Source: Peptococcaceae bacterium (GTDB lineage: Bacteria; Bacillota; Desulfotomaculia; Desulfotomaculales; Desulfocucumaceae). Taken from it: DNA of 64,000 nucleotides. Location: positions 35,691 through 99,690 of the forward strand of contig JAILZP010000008.1 of the NCBI GenBank assembly GCA_023512435.1, read 5' to 3'. Shown here piece by piece: positions 9,449-18,693 of the stretch. The notes under the pieces are model-generated. The model searched no databases. It was not told the DNA's origin and saw only the letters and a program-made list of their open reading frames with translations. Every line of letters starts with the position of its first letter. Position 1 is the first letter of the stretch. Position numbers and translations under genes: made by a program.

Positions 9449-10808
9449 GCTTTTTTTGGACAGGACCTTTAATTTTTTTCTCTTCTGGGGCATATGGCTG
9501 CTGGCGCCTCTGTTGTTCGATATTTCCACGGCCGCGGTTTATTTTTTAAGTCTTTTTTTAAAGGCAAATGATGAAAGCGGGGACAGGGAATTAAACTATT
9601 ATCCGCACGTGACCATCGTGGTTCCGGTGCACAATTCGGCCGGCACGCTGTACAAGTGCCTCAAGTCCATACTGAATCAGAGCTACCCGGTGCACCTGAT
9701 CCAGGTTGTCTGCGTGGATAATGGGAGCAGTGACGACAGTTTCGAGGTGTTCAGCAGGTTTCAGCAAGCGCACCGGGACATGTGCCTGATGTGGACCTCA
9801 CTGGACCGCGCAGGCAAGTCGATAGCCCTAAATACGGGAATATACGCCGGGTACGGGTCTTATCTGATCAACGTGGACGCCGACGCCTGGCTGGACCGGG
9901 ACGCCGTCATGCATGTGGTGAGGGCCTTTGAGAGCGACGGTTCCCTGGCGGCCGCCACCGCCTCCATCAGGGTGGATAAAGAGTTGGGAAAGAGTTTTAA
10001 CTTTATTGACCTGGTGAATTACTGCGAAGTCATCGAGTACCTCATCGCATTCGACGTCGGTCGCCGCTACCAGAACCTGACCAATACCCTGTTCACCCTG
10101 TCCGGAGCGTTTTCGGCCTTTCGCCGGGAAATCATCCTGCAGTCCTTCATGTACCAGGACAGAACGGTATCCGAGGACACGGACCTGACTTTCCAGGTCA
10201 AAGACGCCATAAAAAAAAGGAAGGGGCGGATCGGCTGCATCTCAAGGGCCATAGCCTACGTGGAGCCCGTTGAATCCCTGGGCCGCCTCTATTCCCAGCG
10301 GGTGCGCTGGCAGAGGGGGGAAATAGAGGTGATGTCCCTGTACCACCGGAAGATACCCGGGGTTTTCGGGGCTTTACTGGATTTTACCGGCCGCATTCTC
10401 ATTTCCGACCACACCCTGGCCTTTTCCAGGCTGTCGTGGACATTCCTGATTCCCTTCCTTTATTTCGTCGGATACTCGCTGTCCATGGTGCTGGCGGCCA
10501 TGGCGGGGCTATTCGCCTGTTACATGATGCTGGACGGCTGCTATTTCCTCGTGGCCTATAAATACGTCGACAAGGATTTTCGCAAAGAGTTGAAGAAAAT
10601 TTGGTGGGTGGTGTTCCTGCTGCCTTTTTACAGATATCTGTCGTATTGGTTCAGGGTGGGCGGGATAATCCAGGGCATGACCGAGGAAAAGAGCTGGCGG
10701 GTTGAAAACCCGGTTGCCCAGCTTGCCGGCGCATTAAAAATGAACGGAAGGCTCGCCGCAAAGCTGATGACTTTCGGGAAAAGGCGGGACCGGTCCCAAG
10801 ATTTATAG
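9441..10808 (+). CDS. Exosortase-G-associated family 2 glycosyltransferase
   Basis: 455 residues. A membrane helix at about 11-40 is followed by a GT-A catalytic domain: VTIVVPVHNSAGTL, DNGSSDDS, the nucleotide/metal motif VDADAW (145-150), the catalytic SEDTD (244-248) and QRVRW (286-290), then three or four C-terminal membrane helices. It is a processive-type inverting glycosyltransferase facing the cytoplasm, likely making a lipid-linked or exported glycan. The family is known to be encoded beside XrtG, and the glycan may be the target to which sorted proteins are attached (inference). The start ATG follows AGGAAGGTGG and overlaps the xrtG stop, so the genes are translationally coupled. 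Confidence 0.88.
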   Translation: MLELFLDRTFNFFLFWGIWLLAPLLFDISTAAVYFLSLFLKANDESGDRELNYYPHVTIVVPVHNSAGTLYKCLKSILNQSYPVHLIQVVCVDNGSSDDSFEVFSRFQQAHRDMCLMWTSLDRAGKSIALNTGIYAGYGSYLINVDADAWLDRDAVMHVVRAFESDGSLAAATASIRVDKELGKSFNFIDLVNYCEVIEYLIAFDVGRRYQNLTNTLFTLSGAFSAFRREIILQSFMYQDRTVSEDTDLTFQVKDAIKKRKGRIGCISRAIAYVEPVESLGRLYSQRVRWQRGEIEVMSLYHRKIPGVFGALLDFTGRILISDHTLAFSRLSWTFLIPFLYFVGYSLSMVLAAMAGLFACYMMLDGCYFLVAYKYVDKDFRKELKKIWWVVFLLPFYRYLSYWFRVGGIIQGMTEEKSWRVENPVAQLAGALKMNGRLAAKLMTFGKRRDRSQDL

Positions 10809-10871
10809 CGGTTTGTTTTAAAAGTAAGCGTGTTGGGCAATTTTAGTTAAAAAATAGTGAAGTGATTGGTT

Positions 10872-11807
10872 GTGAACTTAAAACACCTGGAAACATTCGT
10901 CACGGTGGCCGAACTGCGGAGCTTCACGGCGGCGGCCCGGAAACTGTTCATGAGCCAGCCCGCCGTCAGCTTCCAGATCAAATCCCTGGAGGAGGACCTC
11001 CAGGTGACCCTGTTCCAGCGCGGGGAAAAAAGGCTGGCCCTCACCGAGGCCGGAAGGCTGATCTACCCCGAGGCCAAGAAGATGGTGATCAGGTACCAAA
11101 AGATAAAGTCGGGGATTGACGACCTGCGGGGGCTGAAAACCGGCCACCTGGTGGCGGGGGCCAGCACCACCCCGGGAGAATACCTGCTGCCCCTGCTGAT
11201 TGGCGGTTTTCGCAAAAAATATCCGGGCATCCAGGTCACCCTCAGGGTGGCGGGAAGCGGCCAGGTCTTTCACTGGCTGAGGGAGAGGGAGATAGACATC
11301 GGGGTAACCGGTTCCGCCGTTTCCGGCAACTGGTTGAACTGCAGGCCGTGGCTGGCGGACGAACTTGTCTTGATCGCGCCTCCGGACCACCCCTGGACGG
11401 GGAGGGATGTCATAGGGATTGAAGAAATGGTGGAGGAGCCCTTTATTTTAAGGGAAGCGGGGTCGGGAACCAGGCGATCCTTCGAGCAGATAATCAGCCT
11501 GGCGGGCGTTGACCCGGCCAGGATTAACCTGTCCATGGAACTGGGCAGCACCCGGGCGGTAATAACCGCCGTCCAGGCCGGCCTGGGGGTCAGCGTGGTT
11601 TCCGGCTGGGCGGCCAGGGACGCCCTGGATCTGGGGAAAATTAAAAGAATAAACTCCCCGGTGGATATGAAAAGAACCCTTTACCTGGTCACCGGCCGGC
11701 ACAGCCTGGACAGTTCGGTGGCGGACGAGTTCCTGGCTTTTATCGGCGATGAGGAAAATTACGGGCGGTTAACCGGGAAAAACCCGGGAAACGGGTTTCC
11801 CGGCTGA
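10872..11807 (+). CDS. LysR-family transcriptional regulator
   Basis: 311 residues. The winged helix-turn-helix occupies about residues 1-60 (NLKHLETFVTVAELRSFTAA ... AVSFQIKSLEEDL). The periplasmic-binding-like effector domain covers about 90-295 and is of the CysB/CysL-like kind (GASTTPGEYLLP). GTG at 10872 gives the usual MNLKHLETF start; no strong Shine-Dalgarno precedes it. The crotonase gene begins 22 bases after its stop in the same direction, so it may regulate that acyl-CoA pair, although LysR genes are more often divergent from their targets. The ligand is unknown. Confidence 0.88.
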   Translation: MNLKHLETFVTVAELRSFTAAARKLFMSQPAVSFQIKSLEEDLQVTLFQRGEKRLALTEAGRLIYPEAKKMVIRYQKIKSGIDDLRGLKTGHLVAGASTTPGEYLLPLLIGGFRKKYPGIQVTLRVAGSGQVFHWLREREIDIGVTGSAVSGNWLNCRPWLADELVLIAPPDHPWTGRDVIGIEEMVEEPFILREAGSGTRRSFEQIISLAGVDPARINLSMELGSTRAVITAVQAGLGVSVVSGWAARDALDLGKIKRINSPVDMKRTLYLVTGRHSLDSSVADEFLAFIGDEENYGRLTGKNPGNGFPG

Positions 11808-11829
11808 AATTAATAAGGGGGTATGGATT

Positions 11830-12609
11830 GTGGATTTAAAAACGCTTATTTACGAGAAAGAGGGACACGTGGCCATCGTTACCCTGAACAGGCCCGAGGC
11901 CTTCAACTGCCTGAACGAGGAGATGTGGTCCGAAATGTCCCTGGTCCAGGACGAGATTGAAAACGACGATGATGTCAGGGCGGTTGTGATCAAGGCGGCC
12001 GGGGACAAGTTCAGCGCGGGTATCGACATATCCCTCTTGGGAAAGGTTGATTCCCAGCACATACTGAAAAACCTTACCAGGATGCAGCATCTGTACACCC
12101 GCTGGGAAATGATGAACCCGCCGGTAATCTGCGCGGTAAACGGCCTTTGTTTCGGGGCCGGCACCGAGCTGGTCCTGGCCTGTGATATAAGGATAGCTTC
12201 AAAGGACGCGGTGTTTGCCCTGCAGGAGGTCAATTTCGGACTTTCACCGGATATGGGGGGAAGCCAGAGACTCACCCGGATGGTGGGGCCGGGCCAGGCA
12301 AAAAGGCTGATTCTGGCCTGCGAAAAGATAAACGCCGAGGAAGCCCTGCGTATCGGCCTGGTGGAGAAACTCTGCGACGGCGGGGAACTGGTTGACGAGG
12401 CCGTGTCAATGGCCCGGAAGATTTCCGAGAAACCGCCGGTGGCCGTTAAATTTGCCAAGAAAGCCATCAATGTGGCCATGGAAAGTTCCCTTTACGCCGG
12501 GCTCCTGTTTGAACAGGCCCAGTCGGCCTTTTGTTTCAGCACCGGGGATATTAAAGAGGCCGCGGCGGCGTTTTTTGAAAGAAGGAAACCTCATTTTAAA
12601 GGCAGATAG
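11830..12609 (+). CDS. Crotonase-family acyl-CoA hydratase/isomerase
   Basis: 259 residues with the crotonase fold. The two oxyanion-hole segments are FSAGID (about residue 60) and CFGAGTELVLACD (about 108). The first acidic residue is conserved (LQEVNFG), but the second Glu of enoyl-CoA hydratase (the AxEM segment) is replaced (GQAKRLIL). The Asp in FGLSPDMGG matches the acid of dienoyl-CoA isomerases. A simple hydratase is therefore less certain, and a dienoyl-CoA isomerase is a good alternative. GTG at 11830 has TAAGGGGG upstream. It is followed 54 bases later by the CoA-transferase-like gene; both act on acyl-CoA. Confidence 0.82.
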   Translation: MDLKTLIYEKEGHVAIVTLNRPEAFNCLNEEMWSEMSLVQDEIENDDDVRAVVIKAAGDKFSAGIDISLLGKVDSQHILKNLTRMQHLYTRWEMMNPPVICAVNGLCFGAGTELVLACDIRIASKDAVFALQEVNFGLSPDMGGSQRLTRMVGPGQAKRLILACEKINAEEALRIGLVEKLCDGGELVDEAVSMARKISEKPPVAVKFAKKAINVAMESSLYAGLLFEQAQSAFCFSTGDIKEAAAAFFERRKPHFKGR

Positions 12610-12663
12610 ATGATAATGAAAATTCGCGAGGGGCGGCACTGAAATTTTTAAGGAAGGGGGATA

Positions 12664-13824
12664 ATGGTGGGACGAATGCTGGAAGGTGTTAAAATCCTGG
12701 ATTTAAGCATGAACCTGCCGGGGCCGTACTGCACCATGCTGCTGAGCGATCTGGGGGCTGACGTGATCAAGATAGAGGAGCCCAGGATTGGGGACCAGGC
12801 CAGGGTTTTGAACGAGCCTTTTTTTGACCAGCTGAACAGGGGCAAGAGAAGCGTCAAGCTTAACCTGAAGAACACAGCGGGGCGGCAAGCTTTTCTGGAA
12901 CTGGCCCGGCATTCCGACGCGGTGCTGGAAAGCTTCAGGCCCGGGGTGGTGGAAAGGCTGGGAGTCGACTACCGGGCCGTTTCGGCCGTCAACCCGCGGA
13001 TCATTTACTGCTCCATCAGCGGCTTCGGGCAGGACGGGCCCATGAGGGACGTTCCCTGTCACGACCTGAACATTATAAGCATGACGGGAATACAGCACAT
13101 GACCGGGGTCAGGGGGGGACCTCCGGTAATGCCGTCCGTACTGATTGCCGACACGGCCACCGGGACCCTGGCCGCCCTGGCCATTGTCGCCGCCCTGTGG
13201 CAGAGAACGGTCAAAAACCGAGGTCAGTATCTCGACCTGTCGATGTACGAAAGCTGTTTTTCATGGCAGCACATTCACGCCGCCTTCCTGCTGTCGGGGT
13301 TTGAGTACGGGGCCGGGGAGGGAATGCTCAGCGGCGCCGCCCCATGCTACAATCTTTACCGGGCGGCCGACGGGAGATACGTCAGCATCGGCGCGGTGGA
13401 GCCCCATTTCTGGGCCGGAATATGTAAATTGTTAAACAAGGAGCACCTGATCGACAAGCAGTTTTCATCCGGGGAGGAGGCGGAAAGGGCCAGGGAGGAG
13501 CTGCAGGACCTGTTCCTCACCAGGACCTCCGCCCAGTGGATGGAAATTTTGGGCCCTGCGGGCCTGTGCGTGGCTCCGGTGCTTACTTTGAGGGAATCCC
13601 TGGATCATCCCCAGGCCAGGCACAGGGAGGTTATCATCACCGGGGAATCGAACGGGGCAACGGTTTCCCAGTTGAACAGCCCGATCAAGGGAACAGGCCT
13701 GGACCGGCCGGAAGCCCGCAAAGGGCCGGCGCTGGGCGAACACAATGCCGAAGTGTTCAGGGAAATAGGCATGAGCGAGGAAGAAATTGACACCCTAAAG
13801 AAAAAAGGAGCTTTCAGCACCTAG
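12664..13824 (+). CDS. Family III CoA-transferase / alpha-methylacyl-CoA racemase-like protein
   Basis: 386 residues of the CaiB/BaiF family: GVKILDLSMNLPGPYCTM at the start, then ADVIKIEEP, RSVKLNLKN, and the C-terminal signature LGEHNAEVFREIG. Catalytic positions look more like the racemase branch: a His in PCHDLNIIS and an Asp in IADTATG correspond to the His/Asp pair of alpha-methylacyl-CoA racemase. It could move CoA between carboxylic acids or epimerise a 2-methyl-branched acyl-CoA; the sequence alone does not decide. The ATG follows AAGGAAGGGGG. It is likely an operon with the crotonase. Confidence 0.82.
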   Translation: MVGRMLEGVKILDLSMNLPGPYCTMLLSDLGADVIKIEEPRIGDQARVLNEPFFDQLNRGKRSVKLNLKNTAGRQAFLELARHSDAVLESFRPGVVERLGVDYRAVSAVNPRIIYCSISGFGQDGPMRDVPCHDLNIISMTGIQHMTGVRGGPPVMPSVLIADTATGTLAALAIVAALWQRTVKNRGQYLDLSMYESCFSWQHIHAAFLLSGFEYGAGEGMLSGAAPCYNLYRAADGRYVSIGAVEPHFWAGICKLLNKEHLIDKQFSSGEEAERAREELQDLFLTRTSAQWMEILGPAGLCVAPVLTLRESLDHPQARHREVIITGESNGATVSQLNSPIKGTGLDRPEARKGPALGEHNAEVFREIGMSEEEIDTLKKKGAFST

Positions 13825-13844
13825 CAAGCAGGATCTAAAAAAAA

Positions 13845-13873
13845 TTGACAAAATTTTTATATAGAAAATAAAG
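13845..13873 (+). promoter_or_regulatory. Possible sigma-A promoter of the histidine kinase gene
   Basis: TTGACA (13845-13850), then 17 bases to ATAAAG, in a very AT-rich stretch after the CoA-transferase gene. The -35 box is perfect and the -10 box is weak. Confidence 0.35.
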
Positions 13874-13938
13874 GATTTTATTAAAAATTAAAGAAAATTT
13901 TCTTAAATAAACCTTGATTTTTTTGCGGGGTTGTTTCG

Positions 13939-15825
13939 GTGGAAGGCTTAAAAGGCTTGATTATATATATATTTGATAGGCTGGATACACCTTTTTTCAT
14001 AGTCTCCTATCCGGAACTGCGGTTTTTTTTCAGCAACCGGGCCGGTTGCGGGCTGTTTTTCAACCATTTTTCGGGGGGTGAAATCTCAGGGGACGGCCTG
14101 ACCGGGAAGACTTTTGACGAGGTTTTCGCGCAGTCGGACGCGGCCGCGGCCCTGCGGGAAGTTCTGGAAAGGGCCGGGCGCGGGAAGAAAACCGCCAGGC
14201 TGGAGGAGCTTTGCGTGGGCGCCGGGCAGGGTGAGGAAAGGATTTTCCAGGTGGTTTGCTTTCCGCTGCCCGGCGATTTCGGCAAAGAATCAGTTGATTA
14301 TATAGCCGGATATGCAACCGACATTACCCGGCAGCTGGAGGCGGCCGAACAGGAAAGACTGCTCTCCGGGGTGAAGGAAACACTGGAGGAAAAGGAGTCT
14401 TTGCTGTCGGTTTTAAATGTTCTACCTTTCGCCGTTGTCTTTTCCTCAATGGACGGGACTGTCAGGTATGTAAATGACAGTTTTTTCTGGCTTACAGGTT
14501 ATGAAAGGAAGGATATTTTAGGGCTTTCCCGGGATCAGGCCGAAAAAATGCTGCTCGGGAAAAACTGCGGCGGGGAAAAATCAGCGCCTGGCAGCAGCCC
14601 CGTGGACGCCAATCCGGAAAGAGACACCTTTATTATTTCGAAATTCAATCAGTGCAAGCCGGTAGAACTGTACCGGATACCTCTGGTCAAAATGGGCCGG
14701 GTTGACGGCACGGTCACGGTGATCAGGGAAAAAACGGCCGAACCGGAACTTGCCCGGCTGACGGCGGCTCTCCGGGGAGTCTTGGACGGAGTCCTGGCGG
14801 CGGTGGTCATTACCGACGGGGATCAGAATATTCGGGCCTGCAGCAAGTCATGCCTTGAAATATTCGAGCTGGAGGAAGGGGAAATAATCGGCCGGCCCCT
14901 GGATGCCGTCACCGGGTTATTGAAAGCGCAGATCAAGGTTCTCTCAAGCCGGATGATTAACGGCATAATGTTCGCAACCAGAGCCCAGGCCTCAATAACA
15001 ACCAGGTCCCAGAAGTGCAAAACCATATTAATTAACAGCACCCCTCTTTTCAGTTCCAGGGGTGAGTTCAACGGAATGGTCCTGGTCGGTTCAGACATGA
15101 CCTCGTTCCTGGAAAAACAGGAAAAGCTGTTCGAAAATGAAAGGCTGGCCGTGATTGGACAGCTTACCTCCAGTATCGCCCACGAGATTAAAAATCCCCT
15201 CACCGTTATATCGGGGTTTGCCGAGGTGACCAAAAGCAAGATCCTGAAAATAAGCGGAAACGAAAGCCTGAAGGAGTCGATGCTGTACTACCAGCAAGAG
15301 ATCATCGACAACAGCCGCAACATGAACAGGCTGATTGTGGACCTGCTGCATCTGGCCAGGCCGAAGAAGTCGGAAAGGGTAAACATTAATCTTTTGAGCA
15401 CCCTGGATAAAATATGCAACACTATTGCCCCCTACGCGCTGCAGAGGAACGTGACCCTGATCAAAAACCTGATGGCGGCGGACCTGGAGATGGCGGTGGA
15501 CCCGGTGCAGATAGGGCAGGTCCTGATGAACCTGTGCAACAATGCCATCCAGGCCATGGCGGATGGCGGCACCCTGAGCATAACCGCCCAACGCGGCGAC
15601 GGCTGCCTGATTATCCAGGTTTCCGATGACGGATGCGGGATTAAACCGGAAGACCTGAACAAGCTGGGAACCCCGTTTTTCACCACCAAGGCTGAAGGAA
15701 CGGGCCTCGGTTTGAGCGTGACCTACAGCATAATCAGGGAGTACGGGGGGAGAGTGGAGGTGGAAAGCGAGGTGGGGAAGGGATCCACCTTCAAGGTCTA
15801 CCTCCCTCTTGGGGAACAGCAATAG
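13939..15825 (+). CDS. Cytoplasmic PAS-domain sensor histidine kinase
   Basis: 628 residues with no membrane helix. Three PAS-like regions (about 10-115, 140-260 and 275-390) precede a HisKA dimerisation domain, with the phospho-accepting His near 415 in SSIAHEIKNPLTVISGF. The ATPase domain follows: NLCNNAIQAM (near 532), DDGCGI, FFTTKAEGTGLGLS. The layout is like the soluble sporulation kinases that feed the Spo0A phosphorelay, and no response regulator gene is adjacent, which fits an orphan kinase; the sporulation link is inference. The start is GTG 13939 after GCGGGG. Confidence 0.9.
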   Translation: MEGLKGLIIYIFDRLDTPFFIVSYPELRFFFSNRAGCGLFFNHFSGGEISGDGLTGKTFDEVFAQSDAAAALREVLERAGRGKKTARLEELCVGAGQGEERIFQVVCFPLPGDFGKESVDYIAGYATDITRQLEAAEQERLLSGVKETLEEKESLLSVLNVLPFAVVFSSMDGTVRYVNDSFFWLTGYERKDILGLSRDQAEKMLLGKNCGGEKSAPGSSPVDANPERDTFIISKFNQCKPVELYRIPLVKMGRVDGTVTVIREKTAEPELARLTAALRGVLDGVLAAVVITDGDQNIRACSKSCLEIFELEEGEIIGRPLDAVTGLLKAQIKVLSSRMINGIMFATRAQASITTRSQKCKTILINSTPLFSSRGEFNGMVLVGSDMTSFLEKQEKLFENERLAVIGQLTSSIAHEIKNPLTVISGFAEVTKSKILKISGNESLKESMLYYQQEIIDNSRNMNRLIVDLLHLARPKKSERVNINLLSTLDKICNTIAPYALQRNVTLIKNLMAADLEMAVDPVQIGQVLMNLCNNAIQAMADGGTLSITAQRGDGCLIIQVSDDGCGIKPEDLNKLGTPFFTTKAEGTGLGLSVTYSIIREYGGRVEVESEVGKGSTFKVYLPLGEQQ

Positions 15826-15870
15826 GTCAAGCTCCTGTTTCTTTAATCATTGGCCCTCATTACACTGGCG

Positions 15871-16647
15871 TCAGTCAATAATGGCCACGGCACGAACCCA
15901 GCCCGCGCTGGCCGCCTTTATTTTGACCGGGAAGCAGGCCACCTTGAACCCGGTGGGGGGCAGTTGGTCCAGGTTGGCCAGTTTTTCCATGTGGCAGTAC
16001 CCTTTTTCAATGCTGGCGAAATGCCCTTCCCAGATGATGGAGGGGTCTTTTGTTTTCTCAAATTCCCCGGCGATCAGCGGCAGGGGGCGGTCCCAGCTCC
16101 AGGCGTCGGTGCCGGTGATCTTAACCCCCTGATCCAGCAGCCAGAGGGTGGCCTCCCGGCCCATGCCGCAGCCTTTGATTAAATACTCCGGCCTGCCCCA
16201 GAACCTGGATGCCCCGGTGTAGACCAGAACGATATCCAGGGGTTTAATTTTATAGCCTATTTTGGCCACGGCCGCTTCCAGGTCGTCTGGCCGGACCAGG
16301 TATCCGTCGGGCTTGTCGCTGAGGTCCAGCATCACCCCGTCGCCGAAGCACCATTCCAGGGGGACTTCGTCTATGGTGAGCGCCCTGGTGTCGTCTCCGT
16401 CCATGGTGGGATGGTAGTGCCAGGGGGCGTCCAGGTGGGTTCCGCTGTGGGTGGAGAGCTGCAGGAATTCAATGGCCCACCCCAGCCCCTTGGGAAGGTC
16501 CCTCCTGGTGGCGGTGGGGAAAAAGGTGCACATGCTTTCGGCGCCCTTTTGGTGATCCCAGTATTCAATTTTGGGGATCATCATTTCCGGATCGCTGGGC
16601 AAGCCGCTTTCGATGGCGATGGACAAGTCGATAATTTTTCTGGCCAT
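15871..16647 (-). CDS. Cyclase-family metal hydrolase (kynurenine-formamidase-like)
   Basis: 258 residues. It has the family's metal motif HSGTHLDAPWHY (near residue 67) and a second His/Asp set later (TDAWSWD, GHFAS). Members hydrolyse formyl-kynurenine, cyclic imides or similar amides. Fifteen bases separate it from the upstream symporter gene on the same strand, so the two form an operon and the hydrolase probably acts on the transported compound or its product. The substrate cannot be named from sequence. There is no kynurenine-pathway gene nearby. Confidence 0.85.
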   Translation of the reverse strand: MARKIIDLSIAIESGLPSDPEMMIPKIEYWDHQKGAESMCTFFPTATRRDLPKGLGWAIEFLQLSTHSGTHLDAPWHYHPTMDGDDTRALTIDEVPLEWCFGDGVMLDLSDKPDGYLVRPDDLEAAVAKIGYKIKPLDIVLVYTGASRFWGRPEYLIKGCGMGREATLWLLDQGVKITGTDAWSWDRPLPLIAGEFEKTKDPSIIWEGHFASIEKGYCHMEKLANLDQLPPTGFKVACFPVKIKAASAGWVRAVAIID

Positions 16648-16660
16648 TTAAAAACCTCCC

Positions 16661-18616
16661 TCACGCCAGGGCGGAATATTTTTGCATAACCTGCCGCCCT
16701 TTGTCCGTCAGCAGTAGAATTCTGCGCCATAAACCGGCTTCCTTTAAATAGCCGAGATTGACCAGGTGGGAAATCACCGAGGACAATTCCAGGGATGTCC
16801 AGCCCTTTTCCCCGGATAGCCGGGTTATTTTTTCAGTGCCCTGGCCGGCAGCCTTGAGGACATCCAGGTACTCCGGCTTCAGCCCGTCCCTGATCATCTC
16901 GCGCTGGCCTTCATCGACGGCGGGCAGGACGCTCTCACCGAGGGGGGTGATTTCAAAGGTGTAGAAGGCCGATCCCCAACTGCCCAGCCTTTTGATGTAT
17001 CCTCCACGGTCCAGCTTTTCCACCGATTCATTGCTGATCCGGGAGTCTGTCTTCAAGGCGTCGGTGATTTCGGACATATAGCGGTGACCGTATCGAATCA
17101 GGTCCAGGACCATTAAGTCCGTTTCATTCAGTTTCACCTCTTCCTGGCCCTTAAAGCCGGGGTCGCCGTAATACTTGGGTTTGGTGATCAGGGAAATCAG
17201 CACAGCCGGCAGCAGGGTGGCGATCAACCCGGCGACGCCTACGTGCATTACGTTGGAAATAACGTACACTTTTGCAAGCTCTAGCAGAGTGAATAAGGCC
17301 ATGGTGGCCATCCCCAGCACAGTTCCCCACAGGGCGCCGGCCCGGGTGCAGCGGGGCCACAATATACCCAGCAGGATCAGCACCGAGGGCGGGCCCAGCC
17401 AGGCGTTGGCAAAGGCAAACAGGTAGACTGGGCCGCCGGGGTAAAAACAGAGGAACCAGGTTAAAAAGCCCAGCAGCAGCAGGATCACCCTGGAGGCGGT
17501 AAGCAACTGCCCGGGATCGGCGCCGGGCTTTATTACCCTCTGGTAGATGTCCCGGGTGGCGGTGGCGGTGGCTCCGATGTGGGCGGTGGCGGCGGTGGAG
17601 ATGGAGGCGGCCAGCGCCCCGATGAGAAGGAATGAGCTGAGGGCGGCCGGCAGGGCTTTTAAAAGCAACCCGTACGCTGCGGTGGATGGCATTTTGCCCG
17701 CCGGGGCAAAGGTGGTGGGATGGGCCGCCCCGGCGTATAGGCCGATAAAGGCCAGAGGTATGTAGATGACAAACACCAGCAGGATTCCCGCATAAACATA
17801 CGACAACCTGGCCGACCTTTCACTTCGGCAGGAGGCAGCCCTGAGCCAGTAATAGTTGTTGCCGTAGACCAGGAAAAAGGCGAATAGCAAGACGAAGGTC
17901 AGGACGCTTGGATATTTTAGTGTTAGTATTGGCACCGAGGCGCCCTTTATGCCCGCGGTCCAGTAATCCGGGCCGGGCCAGTTTTTGGCCAGCCATTCCC
18001 CTCCCCCGTACATGCCGATGAGAGTGAAGATAAACAGGGGGATGGCGACCAGGCCGATAATCATCTGGATGAAATCGGTCAGGGTTACCGCCCAAAGGCC
18101 GCTGAAATATGAAAAGGCCATGAAGATGAGGAAACAAAGGGATATTGAGACAAACAGGGGCCATCCAACATAGCCGGTGATGACGCTGGCCATGGATACC
18201 ACGTTGTTGGCCAGGATACCGATTAATCCCAATACGGTGGTGACGGTGACGATAAGCCTGACGTCCGGTCCGTATCTCATTTCCAGCCATTCCGGCAGGG
18301 TCTGGGCGCCGCAGCGCCTGATGAAGGTGGTAAACAAAAGCCCGTATAAAGCAAGTCCTCCCAGCGAGTAGATGGCTGCCCAGGACATCGATCCCCAGAA
18401 GCCGAAACTTACCGCCAGGCCGGGTCCCAGGGCGATGCTGGTGCCGGCGAATCCAATGGCGGCCACGCCAAAAACGTTAATCAGCAAACTAACTTCCCGG
18501 CCGGCGATGATAAAGTCCGATGAGTCGCTGATCCAGCGCCGGGTGATCCAGCCTCCCCAGGTGAGAATTCCGGCGAAGAGGATAAAAAATATAAGAAATA
18601 CCAATTCCCTGGACAT
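16661..18616 (-). CDS. Sodium:solute symporter with C-terminal winged helices
   Basis: 651 residues. About residues 5-485 hold the 13 or so membrane helices of the SSF family (start DFIIAGREVSLLINVFG; ALAASISTAATAHIGATA, and FANAWLGPPSVLILLG). After the last helix comes about 165 cytoplasmic residues that read as two winged-helix units: NETDLMVLDLIRYGHRYMSE with a wing-like GGYIKRLGSWGSAFYTFEIT, then a second unit ending LGYLKEAGLWRRILLLTDKG. SSF transporters usually end soon after the last helix, so this is unusual. ATG 18616 is chosen because GGAGG lies 6 bases before it; the GTG at 18622 would touch the GGAGG. It is followed by the cyclase-family gene. Confidence 0.85.
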   Translation of the reverse strand: MSRELVFLIFFILFAGILTWGGWITRRWISDSSDFIIAGREVSLLINVFGVAAIGFAGTSIALGPGLAVSFGFWGSMSWAAIYSLGGLALYGLLFTTFIRRCGAQTLPEWLEMRYGPDVRLIVTVTTVLGLIGILANNVVSMASVITGYVGWPLFVSISLCFLIFMAFSYFSGLWAVTLTDFIQMIIGLVAIPLFIFTLIGMYGGGEWLAKNWPGPDYWTAGIKGASVPILTLKYPSVLTFVLLFAFFLVYGNNYYWLRAASCRSERSARLSYVYAGILLVFVIYIPLAFIGLYAGAAHPTTFAPAGKMPSTAAYGLLLKALPAALSSFLLIGALAASISTAATAHIGATATATRDIYQRVIKPGADPGQLLTASRVILLLLGFLTWFLCFYPGGPVYLFAFANAWLGPPSVLILLGILWPRCTRAGALWGTVLGMATMALFTLLELAKVYVISNVMHVGVAGLIATLLPAVLISLITKPKYYGDPGFKGQEEVKLNETDLMVLDLIRYGHRYMSEITDALKTDSRISNESVEKLDRGGYIKRLGSWGSAFYTFEITPLGESVLPAVDEGQREMIRDGLKPEYLDVLKAAGQGTEKITRLSGEKGWTSLELSSVISHLVNLGYLKEAGLWRRILLLTDKGRQVMQKYSALA

Positions 18617-18664
18617 GTTCACCCTCCTGACATTTTAGTGGTTTTCCCAGGAATGCGCTGTTGT

Positions 18665-18680
18665 TACTACCCTGGTAGTA
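18665..18680. promoter_or_regulatory. Palindromic candidate operator of the symporter operon
   Basis: TACTACCCTGGTAGTA: perfect 7-base arms around a 2-base centre. It lies between the promoter candidate at 18694-18722 and the symporter start at 18616, so a bound protein would block transcription. Confidence 0.5.
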
Positions 18681-18693
18681 TGATTTTAAATAT

